Below, in pieces: positions 1 to 7,508 of a stretch of 23,558 bases of DNA. The position numbers were made by a program, and so were the translations under genes. Below the pieces are notes generated by a model, which was not told the origin of the DNA, made no database searches, and was given only the letters and a program-made list of their open reading frames with translations. The stretch spans positions 1 through 23,558 of the forward strand of contig JADGNM010000001.1 of assembly GCA_017883485.1 (NCBI GenBank), written 5' to 3'. Position 1 is the stretch's first letter; each line of letters starts with the position of its first letter. This DNA comes from Methanosarcina sp. Lineage in GTDB: Archaea > Halobacteriota > Methanosarcinia > Methanosarcinales > Methanosarcinaceae.

Positions 1-845
1 ATAAATCATTTCTAAGTAAATATTTTATTAAAAGATTTATTAAATTGTATAAAGCTTATATTGGATATACAATTCTTGCATTTATTCCTTTATATTGTGT
101 TATTTATTTAGCCACTTTTCATTTTAAATTAAATGTTTGGGGTACCAATCATTTTTGGAATAATTTAAACTTAGAGGGTTTATTAAATATAATAGCAGGG
201 GATAATTTTGTTGATAGTGCTCTGTGGTATTTAATTGCTTTAATTATAATCACATTTGTTTGTTTTACAATCTTGTATTACTTTAGCCTTCCGACTTTAT
301 TTTATTTTTCTCTGGCTCTGATAATATTTGATGTAATCTTTTGGGATAATCTAAATCCTGGCTCAGATAATGTTTATCATGCCTCTTTGCTATTTAAGGT
401 CATGATTTATATGCCAGCATATATTTTTGGAATACTTTTTGGATATAAAAAATTCTACTCTAATAACAAAGGATTATTACATATTTTTTCGATTCTATTT
501 GCAGCACAATTCTTATTTTCAATTCTTTTTCCAAATAATATATTACATAAATATGACATCTTATTATATGGATTTACCTTACCACCTTTTATGTTTTTAG
601 TTTCTACAATACTATTAGGAAACAACTATATAAAAAAATCATTATTTATATTTGGGAGTTATTCTTTTCAAATTTATTTGCTACATATGCCAGTCATTTT
701 ACCTGTATCAACCAGATTAGTCAGAGATATTTTTAAAATGAATTACTTTATCACTCCCTATTTAATGACAATAGGGATTATTATTATTTGTATTAGTACA
801 TACAAGGTGTTTAAAAAAATAAAGTTAAATACGCTGTTTGAATGA
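1..845 (+). CDS. Acyltransferase-3 family membrane protein, 5' truncated by window edge
   Basis: The reading frame is open from base 3 to the TGA at 843-845, so the true start lies outside the window; the TTG at 45 is not a credible start. The first residues read KSFLSKYFIKRFIKLYKAYIG, which resembles the F-x-x-R-x-x-R-x-x-P-x-Y segment following the catalytic region of acyltransferase-3 (OafA/WecH-like) proteins. About eight hydrophobic segments follow, with an 'SYSFQIYLLHMPV' stretch typical of the last helices of this family. Such proteins move acyl groups onto surface sugars or other extracytoplasmic substrates; the substrate here cannot be told. The catalytic His-containing N-terminus is missing from view. 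Base composition is very AT-rich, as for the glycosyltransferase at 5505. Family assignment is from pattern recognition only. Confidence 0.7.
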   Translation, partial: KSFLSKYFIKRFIKLYKAYIGYTILAFIPLYCVIYLATFHFKLNVWGTNHFWNNLNLEGLLNIIAGDNFVDSALWYLIALIIITFVCFTILYYFSLPTLFYFSLALIIFDVIFWDNLNPGSDNVYHASLLFKVMIYMPAYIFGILFGYKKFYSNNKGLLHIFSILFAAQFLFSILFPNNILHKYDILLYGFTLPPFMFLVSTILLGNNYIKKSLFIFGSYSFQIYLLHMPVILPVSTRLVRDIFKMNYFITPYLMTIGIIIICISTYKVFKKIKLNTLFE

Positions 846-975
846 GGCAGTGTGCCGATTTTTCTGTAAAATCACAAATCTCAAGAAATTATTGGGTAGA
901 AAATTCCATATCGGAAGAGCAAAATTACTACAGTACACAAAAATATAACTTTGAATTTACAGCAAATTAGGTACA

Positions 976-1095
976 CTACCATTTCCATTCCCTTACAGTT
1001 TTCCGGTCAAAACCTGTTTGTTCGGCGATTTTACTGATGCTCAAGTTTTGTGAACTTAAATCTCGTATCAAAAATATTTCCCCCTGTTTCAGCAT
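976..1095 (-). pseudogene. IS21-family transposase (IstA) N-terminal remnant
   Basis: On the - strand an ATG at 1095-1093 opens a 39-codon frame that begins MLKQGEIFLIRDLSSQNLSI and continues into 'KIAEQTGFDRKTVREWKW' before a TAG at 978-976. The helix-turn-helix pattern, with S-I-x-x-I-A-x-x-T-G-x-x-R-x-T-V-R, matches the N-terminus of IS21-type IstA transposases. The rest of the several-hundred-residue protein is absent, and no IstB ATPase is seen. I take it as a relic left by deletion. A small stand-alone DNA-binding peptide is possible but unlikely. Confidence 0.6.
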
Positions 1096-1155
1096 GATTC
1101 ACAATCCTCGAACTTTTCCTAAGGATTAAGAACTGGAATTTTAATCCGCCGAAGG

Positions 1156-1173
1156 TGAATAATTATTCACCAC
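1156..1173. repeat. Perfect 18-bp palindrome
   Basis: GGTGAATAATTATTCACC is its own reverse complement without a spacer. It lies in non-coding sequence upstream of the IS21-like relic (which reads leftward). It could be an operator for a dimeric regulator or a remnant of the mobile element; function unknown. Confidence 0.5.
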
Positions 1174-1437
1174 GTTTGACAATTCTCAAAAGATAGAAAA
1201 ATTAGCACTTGAATAGAACCAAATGTTTATAAGGATTTAATTGTTTGATATTACCAAAATATACGACATAATATGAGGCGAAAAGATGACGAAACATTCA
1301 CCAACAAAATTACATTAAGTGGTATAGTCTTCAGATAATCGGAGTTTTATATAGTAGTTGGTTTCGAAAAGTTTAGGGAAGCAGATCCAACTTCAGAAGA
1401 GTCTAGTCATAACAATGTATACAAATTATCAAAATTA

Positions 1438-1551
1438 GATCGTGTCAGCGAGTTACTGAAAATCATAAACTCAAGATGCTCTCTACATTCTCCCAAAAAT
1501 GGGTAATATACTTGTTTTTTAAGTTTTAATCAATAACTCACTGACACGACC
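1438..1551. mobile_element. 114-bp MITE-like element, copy A
   Basis: The ends form terminal inverted repeats: left GATCGTGTCAGCGAGTTACTG, right (reverse complement) GGTCGTGTCAGTGAGTTATTG, i.e. about 18 of 21 matching. The interior has no open frame of note. A relative of the same length, with similar ends and interior (both share 'ACTTGTTTTTT' near the right end), lies at 7325-7438. This is the structure of a miniature inverted-repeat element moved by a transposase encoded elsewhere. It ends only 19 bp before the ATG of the UbiA-family gene, so it forms most of that gene's upstream region and may influence its expression. The parent insertion sequence is not identified. Confidence 0.65.
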
Positions 1552-1570
1552 CAATAAAACGGGAGAAAAA

Positions 1571-2424
1571 ATGATTAAAGAAATTATTATATCAATGCGC
1601 CCCAAACAATGGTACAAAAATTTAGTATTGTTTGCTGGGATTTTTTTTTCAGCTAACCTTCACAATCTTCATATGTTGATTATTGTACTCTTCTCATTCA
1701 TTATATTCTGTATATTATCTGGGTCTGAGTATATTATTAATGATATAATGGACAAAGAAAGGGACAGAATTCATCCCAAAAAATGCAATCGTCCAATTTC
1801 TTCAGGGAAATTAAATGTATTACACGCCCTCATTTTTGTGGCACTTATGCTCTTAGCGGCCTTAGCTGGGGCTTACTTAATAAACGTTCAATTCTTTGTG
1901 ATTTCCTTAACTTATTTCCTCTTGATCATTTGCTACTCATCATATCTGAAGCACATTGCTATTGTCGACGTCCTTACGATTTCTATTGGTTTCGTGATAA
2001 GGGCAGTTGCGGGCTGTTTAGCAATAGGAGTTTTCGTTTCTCCTTGGCTGATTATATGTGCCTTTTTGATCGCACTTTTCCTTGCACTTGGCAAAAGAAG
2101 GCATGAACTTATATTGTTGGAAAATGGCGCAAGTAACCACCGTAAAGTACTTGATGATTTTTCGCCAGAGATACTGGATAAAATGATAACTATTGTTACA
2201 AGTGTATTAATTATGTCTTATTCTCTTTATACATTCCTTACAAATAATACCTTTATGATGGTGACGATACCCATAACAATTTACGGGATATTCAGATATA
2301 TTTTACTAATTAATTCCAAAAATGCAGGGGGGAACCGGAAATGTTGTTTAAGAATAAGGGAATGATAACCTGTATGGTTTTATGGGCAATCGCAATAGTG
2401 GGAATACTTTATATAAAAATATGA
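1571..2424 (+). CDS. UbiA-family polyprenyl-phosphate phosphoribosyltransferase-like protein, frameshifted near the 3' end
   Basis: A polytopic membrane enzyme of the UbiA superfamily. Residues 54-65 contain N57-D58-x-x-D61-x-x-x-D65, the Mg/diphosphate-binding NDxxDxxxD motif, preceded by 'MRPKQWYKN'. This combination is typical of decaprenyl-phosphate phosphoribosyltransferase-like members, which use PRPP and a polyprenyl phosphate, rather than of quinone or ether-lipid prenyltransferases. The ATG at 1571 has GGGAG upstream. As read, the frame ends at 2365 after an untypical 'NRKCCLRIRE' tail. If a seventh G is placed in the G6 run at 2327-2332, the frame continues as GEPEMLFKNKG and a last hydrophobic helix, stopping at TGA 2422-2424; that tail fits the family. 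So there is either a sequencing error or a real slippage frameshift. The next gene starts 36 bp after the restored stop. Substrate assignment is inferred. Confidence 0.72.
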
Positions 2425-2460
2425 TATTCTGGCTTGAAATATATAGAAAGAGAAAAAAGT

Positions 2461-3105
2461 ATGGCAAAATTTGACCTCCATATACACTCAAGTTACTCTT
2501 CAGATGGCTTGATGAACCCTAAAACAATTGTAAAAATTGCGATAAAACGCCATCTCTCTGGAATTGCCGTTACAGATCATAATACGATAAAGGGGGGTCT
2601 AAAAGCAAAAAACTGTGAAACTAAAGATTTTAAGGTAATAATAGGTTCAGAGATTATGACTGACCTTGGGGAAGTCATTGGACTTTTCCTTTCAGAAGAG
2701 ATAAGATCCAGAAATTTGACAGACGTAATATACGAGATCAAAAATCAGAATGGGATTATCGTTATCCCCCATCCCTTCGATAAAATGAGACATTCAGCAC
2801 TTAACCCAAGTGACGAGTTTGCCCGTCTAATCGACTGCATAGAAGGTTTCAATTCCAGATGCATTTTCCAAAAGTACAATGAGAAGGCTGTTGAATATGC
2901 TAGTAAACATGACTTACCACTTGTCGCTGGAAGCGACGCTCACTTTGGAAATGAGATCGGAAACGCTGGCATCATCACTGAATGTGAGGATCTGAGAGAA
3001 GCGATAATGAGAAACAACATTGATATATTCGGAAAACGATCAATGCTTGTTAACCATGCTTTTACCAAGGGACTGAAAAAATGGCGAAAAATAAAATATG
3101 GATAA
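2461..3105 (+). CDS. PHP-domain metal-dependent phosphoesterase
   Basis: Chosen start is ATG 2461 (MAKFDLHIHS...), which puts the first metal motif at the usual N-terminal place; an upstream in-frame TTG at 2434 adds nine unneeded residues. The protein (about 214 aa) shows the PHP signatures in order: D-L-H-I-H near the start, 'VTDHNT', 'GSEI', 'IPHPF' and 'AGSDAHF', all metal ligands of a trinuclear site. PHP proteins of this size hydrolyse phosphate esters (histidinol-phosphatase/RNase AM-like folds). The gene overlaps the next by 25 nt and follows the UbiA-family gene by 36 bp. One attractive job is removal of the 5-phosphate from a polyprenyl-phosphoribose phosphate made by that enzyme; this is inference from context only. 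Confidence 0.75.
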   Translation: MAKFDLHIHSSYSSDGLMNPKTIVKIAIKRHLSGIAVTDHNTIKGGLKAKNCETKDFKVIIGSEIMTDLGEVIGLFLSEEIRSRNLTDVIYEIKNQNGIIVIPHPFDKMRHSALNPSDEFARLIDCIEGFNSRCIFQKYNEKAVEYASKHDLPLVAGSDAHFGNEIGNAGIITECEDLREAIMRNNIDIFGKRSMLVNHAFTKGLKKWRKIKYG

Positions 3106-4037
3106 TTATCCTTTTTACAATTGCAGTATATGTCATAATGGGAGTTTATGCCGATTTTGGGAAATTATCTCTCACAATATCTTATTTTCAATGGCAGTAT
3201 TTTTTATTCATGATTATTCTCACTACGATAGGATACTTAATTAGGTGCATCAAATGGAATCTTTTCCTTAAAACAGCAGGTGTACATCTCGATTATAAGG
3301 AAAATCTCTTTGTATTTTTCAGCGGACTTTCCATGATCGTAACTCCAGGTAAGTTAGGTGAAGTGTGGAAAAGCTGGCTCATTCGAGATATTTCTGGAGA
3401 CGAATTAAGCAAAACTCTTCCCGTTGTAATTATGGATAGAGTTACTGACGTGATAAGTCTAATATTTCTCTCTCTCATAGGTATTTTTTACTACAGAGAA
3501 GGGATTTCTGTCCTTATTATTCTCTCTGCAATCTGCATAGGATTTTATATAGCCATTAGATCCAAGACAGTTGTTGAAAAGATGAAAATATTTCTAGAAA
3601 AAAGATTCAGTAAGTATACAAATGATATGCAGTTGATGCACGAAACTATGAATAAAATAATGGCGCCGAAAGTCTTGGTGTCACTTTCCCTGTTGAATGC
3701 TCTTGCGTGGTTTTTCGAGTGTTTGGGGCTTTATTCCGTGATCATCGGCTTTGGACAGTCTATAGATATTTTGCTTGCAACGTTTATATTTAGCTTTTCT
3801 TCCTTAATAGGAGGAGTAAGTATGGTTCCTGGAGGCATAGGAGTGGCAGAAGCAGGAATATCTGGTCTTTTGGTTATGAATGGAATTTCTCCTGCATTGT
3901 CTGTTGGAATAGCCCTGATTCTCCGACTAGGGTCATTCTGGTATGGAGCAATTTTAGGATTTACAGTCTATGCGTTGTTCAAAAAGAGAATTATGAAAGA
4001 TAAAAATAAACTTTTTTATGAGGTTGAAAATGTCTAA
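3081..4037 (+). CDS. Lysylphosphatidylglycerol synthase/flippase-like transmembrane protein
   Basis: A 318-residue, multi-helix membrane protein of the LPG-synthase TM / UPF0104 'flippase-like' family. Recognisable family segments are 'GYLIRCIKWNLFLKTAG', 'TPGKLGEVWKSWLIR', 'VVIMDRVTDVISL' and the C-terminal 'MVPGGIGVAEAGISGL'. It lacks the soluble lysyl-transferase domain found in MprF, so lysine transfer is not supported; relatives are thought to move lipids or lipid-linked precursors across the membrane. The ATG at 3081 lies inside the end of the PHP gene (25-nt overlap), and its end overlaps the DUF362 start by 8 nt, so translation is probably coupled. In context it is a candidate flippase for a lipid-linked sugar. 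Confidence 0.78.
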   Translation: MAKNKIWIIILFTIAVYVIMGVYADFGKLSLTISYFQWQYFLFMIILTTIGYLIRCIKWNLFLKTAGVHLDYKENLFVFFSGLSMIVTPGKLGEVWKSWLIRDISGDELSKTLPVVIMDRVTDVISLIFLSLIGIFYYREGISVLIILSAICIGFYIAIRSKTVVEKMKIFLEKRFSKYTNDMQLMHETMNKIMAPKVLVSLSLLNALAWFFECLGLYSVIIGFGQSIDILLATFIFSFSSLIGGVSMVPGGIGVAEAGISGLLVMNGISPALSVGIALILRLGSFWYGAILGFTVYALFKKRIMKDKNKLFYEVENV

Positions 4038-5157
4038 AGTTGCAGTGCTAAAAACACATCCTAATACTGTTATAAAGGATTATTCAAAATTGATGAAACT
4101 CGTAGAATATGGGAACTTTATACCAAAACAGAATAAAACAATAATAAAAATAAACCTCTCCTGGTCTCTCTTTTACCCTGCCTGCTCAACTCCCCCTTGG
4201 CAACTGGACGGGGTATTAAAAACACTTCGAAATGACGGATATAGAGATATTGTAGGAGTGGAAAACCAAACAGTGGTAACCCACCCATGGAAGGGAGCTT
4301 ACTTGAATAAATGGCTTCCAATCCTCAAGAAATCTGACACGGAGTTTAGACCGTTAACAGATGTGAAGTGGGTACCCTACAGTCCGAAATCTGAAATGCT
4401 TGCAATGTACGACATTTTTGAAGAAATAATCGTTCCAGAGACTTTTATCGGAAGCAACGTTATCCACCTCCCAACAGTAAAAACCCATGGACACACAACT
4501 ACTACAGGTTCTATGAAAAATGCATTTGGAGGCCTTATACCCAAAAGAAGACACCATGCTCATAAGAAAATTCATGAGGTGCTGGTAGACCTCCTATCTA
4601 TTCAGAAAGAGATTCATAAAGGCATTTTTGCAGTTATGGACGGGGCCATATGTGGAAACGGGGCTGGCCCAAGGACAATGGTTCCATACATAGGAAACCT
4701 GATTCTGGCAAGTGATGATCAGGTTGCCATAGATGCAGTCGCTGCAAAGATGATGGGTTTTGATCCTCAAAAAATAGATTACATCCGCATCGCTCACGAT
4801 ATGGGATTGGGAATGGGCGACATTGACCAGATAGAAATTGTAGGGATGGAAAAAAACGAGTTTAATAATATCAATTTTGGCTTTGAAGTCAGTAAAAGCC
4901 CAGTTATCAAATGGGACCAGAGGATTCGTAAGGGCACATCAAATGTAAAGTGGCTACATTCTTTATTATTTCGCTCCCCCATTTTCCGAATGTTTATTTT
5001 TGCATCCGAAACTTATCATGATAAACTGTGGTATCCTACCACAGGAAAAAAGAATATTGATGAAGTTATGAAAACTGAATGGGGGAAACTTTTTGAGAAA
5101 TACGAATATGGTGATTACCCTGCATATACAGAAGTAAAGGAGTGGAATCCATATTAA
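4030..5157 (+). CDS. DUF362-domain protein
   Basis: Start taken at ATG 4030 (MSKVAVLKTH), with GAGGT at 4020-4024 as ribosome binding site; an ATG at 4018 is also in frame. The protein of about 375 aa matches the DUF362 pattern: 'IIKINLSW' near the N-terminus, 'VIHLPTVKTHGHTTTTGSMKNAFGG' in the middle and 'ASDDQVAIDAVAAKMMGFDP' later, the latter two being the conserved P-x-x-K-x-H...K-N-x-x-G and D-x-V-A-x-D-x-x-A blocks. Many DUF362 proteins carry a ferredoxin domain; none is seen here, so it is the short form. Biochemical role unknown. It is the last member of the overlapping cassette beginning at 1571. Confidence 0.8.
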   Translation: MSKVAVLKTHPNTVIKDYSKLMKLVEYGNFIPKQNKTIIKINLSWSLFYPACSTPPWQLDGVLKTLRNDGYRDIVGVENQTVVTHPWKGAYLNKWLPILKKSDTEFRPLTDVKWVPYSPKSEMLAMYDIFEEIIVPETFIGSNVIHLPTVKTHGHTTTTGSMKNAFGGLIPKRRHHAHKKIHEVLVDLLSIQKEIHKGIFAVMDGAICGNGAGPRTMVPYIGNLILASDDQVAIDAVAAKMMGFDPQKIDYIRIAHDMGLGMGDIDQIEIVGMEKNEFNNINFGFEVSKSPVIKWDQRIRKGTSNVKWLHSLLFRSPIFRMFIFASETYHDKLWYPTTGKKNIDEVMKTEWGKLFEKYEYGDYPAYTEVKEWNPY

Positions 5158-5504
5158 TAGTTTTCATGGAGAAATCCCAAGTGAATTTCAAACCTTAACT
5201 CCGCCATCTATAGGGAATAAGTAAATCCAAATCATGTTGTATCCTGAAATGATTTCGCATATTCAAGATTTTTCAACATTTCAATCTTTGATACAATATC
5301 AAGCAGCCCAATGGAGTCAAAAGTATAAGGAATTTCAATTTCATCGTAGTTCTATAGAATGAGCACAAAATAAGAAACCAATCTGAAATAGCAGTATGAT
5401 AGTGAGTCATCTGTACATGAATATAATTGTGATATAAGAATTTCAAAAAGCGAAATAATTTCGGGATAAAACAACATTTAAAAATACAGAATAATCAACT
5501 GGAG
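5158..5504. other. 347-bp spacer, possible short relic ORF
   Basis: No solid gene. A 42-codon frame at 5234-5362 (+) begins MLYPEMISHIQDFSTFQSLI and may be the start of a lost protein, possibly a transposase, but I cannot identify it. The rest is AT-rich and fits an upstream region for the glycosyltransferase that follows. Confidence 0.4.
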
Positions 5505-6962
5505 TTGAGCTTTACGCCTAAATATTATGAAAATTATAAATTTTATCTATTGGCATGCTTACTTATTGGTACATTAATAAGACTTTATGGATTGAATATA
5601 CAAAGTTTATGGCTTGATGAACTATACACAATCGTATATTCATCGAGTGGCATTCCTAGTTTATGGGAACATATAATAATTGATGTTCACCCTCCTCTAT
5701 ATCCAGTATTCATGTTTTATTGGTTCAAAATATTTGGCACTTCAGATATTTCCGCACGTTTACCAAGTGCAATTGCTGGAGTTCTATCATTATTAGCAAT
5801 GTATCACTATTCCAAGAAAGTTTTTGGCCAGTATGTTTCTACTTCAGCCACCATTTTATTATCTCTTACATATGCAGGAGTTTATTATTCACAGGAAGCC
5901 AGATCATACAGTTTCCTGATTTTGTTATCTATTGTTTCTACTTTTAGTTTTATGAAAATAGTATCAAACGAAAAAACTTCAGTGAGAGACTATATAATTT
6001 ATACTATTGTATGTATACTAATCGCATACGTTCATTATTTCGGTCTGCTTTTGATAGAATTCCAATTCATTTACCTGTTTTTAAATGCAGCCTTCCACAA
6101 TAAACAAGAATTCTTAAAAGTGGTATTGATTCAATTTTTATTGCTTATTTCATATATTCCTTGGATTAATGTAATGATAAATACTTTAAACAAAAATGGA
6201 GGGGGGAAATTTTGGATTCAGAAACCTGGTCTGCTTCTCATCGCACAATTTTTCGGTTTGGTCATATATCCGGGTGTAATTAGTATCTTAATTGCATTTG
6301 TATTTTTAATGATTATTCCATTAGCGTTAGATTATGAAAAATTTAAGAGCAATCTATTATCTACCCTAAAGGCAATGAACTTAAAATCACCTTTGTTCAT
6401 TTTATTTTATTTGGCAATAGGTACCTTAATAGCGGGTTTTATAATTTCCCAAAGTACCCCTATACTAACCGCCAGGAATTTATTAACTTTATCTCCGATT
6501 ATTTATATCCTGATATCCGTATGGGTTTCAATGTGCAGTAAACTGTCAGGATATAAACAGAATGCCTACATACTTACTATTTGTATTGTTTGTTTTGCTC
6601 TTGTTTCTCCTCAATTTTATTCACCAAATAAAGAGCAATGGAGAGAAAGTATAAACTACGCAGTAGAGAATTCAGACAACCAGACCACGTTTGTTACTTT
6701 GGGGTATACGGATTATTACAAATATTATTTTGATCAGATTGAAATTCCAAAAAATTCCGTTATCATAAATAAGGGAGATAAAGATAATATCACGAACATT
6801 TACACACAGATGATCGATTTACATAAAAATAAATTGATAATTCTAGGTGCCCATAAGCATAAGCTAACCGAAAATGAGCAGAACTTCCTAGAAAGTAAGT
6901 CCAAGAGTCATGAGGTAAAGGAATTCGTATTATCAGTGGTATACATATACACATTTGATTAA
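5505..6962 (+). CDS. GT39-type (ArnT/PMT-like) membrane glycosyltransferase
   Basis: A 485-residue polytopic membrane protein. The first extracytoplasmic loop has 'SLWLDELYT' (D38-E39) and 'IIDVHPPLYP' (D60, H62), the acidic catalytic motif and D-x-H-P-P motif of GT-C enzymes such as ArnT and bacterial PMT-like proteins. These use polyprenyl-phosphate-linked sugars on the outer membrane face. 'YYSQEARSYSFLIL' is another family landmark, and a soluble C-terminal part follows about ten helices. The TTG at 5505 directly follows GGAG with almost no spacing, so the start is uncertain; the frame is open upstream to 5433 but without an ATG. Very AT-rich. It may use the lipid-linked sugar from the 1571-5157 cassette (inference). 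Confidence 0.78.
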   Translation: MSFTPKYYENYKFYLLACLLIGTLIRLYGLNIQSLWLDELYTIVYSSSGIPSLWEHIIIDVHPPLYPVFMFYWFKIFGTSDISARLPSAIAGVLSLLAMYHYSKKVFGQYVSTSATILLSLTYAGVYYSQEARSYSFLILLSIVSTFSFMKIVSNEKTSVRDYIIYTIVCILIAYVHYFGLLLIEFQFIYLFLNAAFHNKQEFLKVVLIQFLLLISYIPWINVMINTLNKNGGGKFWIQKPGLLLIAQFFGLVIYPGVISILIAFVFLMIIPLALDYEKFKSNLLSTLKAMNLKSPLFILFYLAIGTLIAGFIISQSTPILTARNLLTLSPIIYILISVWVSMCSKLSGYKQNAYILTICIVCFALVSPQFYSPNKEQWRESINYAVENSDNQTTFVTLGYTDYYKYYFDQIEIPKNSVIINKGDKDNITNIYTQMIDLHKNKLIILGAHKHKLTENEQNFLESKSKSHEVKEFVLSVVYIYTFD

Positions 6963-6990
6963 GGAATAGCTAGAAAATAACTTCAAGTTT

Positions 6991-7116
6991 TCACTTTGGG
7001 AATAGCTCTATAATTCCATTTCCCGAATAATCATCAAAGACAATATAGGTAACTGAAATACTTGAAATTATAGTCACGCCTGTAATTGTTGCAATAAAAA
7101 CCATTTTGTAACTCAT
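6991..7116 (-). CDS. Possible 41-aa single-pass membrane peptide
   Basis: On the - strand ATG 7116-7114 opens a frame ending TGA at 6993-6991. It starts MSYKMVFIATITGVTIISSI, a hydrophobic segment with a basic N-terminus, followed by a short polar tail with 'DDYSGNGIIELFPK'. It converges with the GT39 gene. No ribosome binding site is evident, and an in-frame stop precedes the ATG closely. The hydrophobic/acidic layout looks protein-like, but chance is possible at this length. No family recognised. Confidence 0.3.
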   Translation of the reverse strand: MSYKMVFIATITGVTIISSISVTYIVFDDYSGNGIIELFPK

Positions 7117-7324
7117 CGAGTAGTTGCATTATTTGGCCTCGTGACTATATATTCTTGTCATTCCTAAAACAATTGGAGATCCTGTCGAGAAGTTGTGACT
7201 TATGTAACTCCTATGGAGGATAATAGCAACTTTAGTTTTATAGCTGCATTTTTTGTAATTATTCAGGTATTGACGGCGTTCCTTGAAGCGCCGCGTGAAG
7301 TGAATCTTTAGACTTATATTTTCC

Positions 7325-7438
7325 GATGTGTCCACGAGTTACTGAAAACAGTGAGCACAAGAATCTCTCTGCATTTTCCTCAAATGTGAGGTTAGTACTT
7401 GTTTTTTCAGAATTGATCAACAACTCAAGGACGCGACC
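7325..7438. mobile_element. 114-bp MITE-like element, copy B
   Basis: Same length as the element at 1438-1551 and alignable with it along its whole extent, with the left end reading 'CACGAGTTACTGAAAA' and the right end 'CAACTCAAGGACGCGACC'. The terminal inverted repeats are less perfect than in copy A (roughly GTCGYGTCC-N-YGAGTTRYTGA). No coding content. It lies between the end of the GT39 gene and the end of the - strand glycosyltransferase. Together the two copies bracket about 5.8 kb with five genes. Confidence 0.6.
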
Positions 7439-7508
7439 TGACATTTAGATGTCTCAAAACATTAACTGGATAAAAATGGACGACATGTACGATCAAAAAC
7501 TTCAAACT

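Larger units (their letters stand above)
846..1437. other. Gene-poor decayed stretch after the acyltransferase
   Basis: No intact gene is visible. The stretch holds a short relic of an IS21-type transposase on the - strand (976-1095), a perfect 18-bp palindrome (1156-1173) and otherwise AT-rich sequence with frequent stops in all frames. It ends at the first of two related 114-bp inverted-repeat elements. Confidence 0.6.

Noticed and set aside
45..845. TTG at 45 as start of the acyltransferase
   Set aside because: The frame is open to the window edge and the family needs a longer N-terminus; it is a truncated gene.
3081..4037. Lysyl-phosphatidylglycerol synthesis as function
   Set aside because: Only the membrane part is present; the soluble transferase domain of MprF is missing.
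7129..7444. Two overlapping - strand frames of 60-70 codons
   Set aside because: They run through the MITE-like element, carry no recognisable motif and overlap each other; probably chance.
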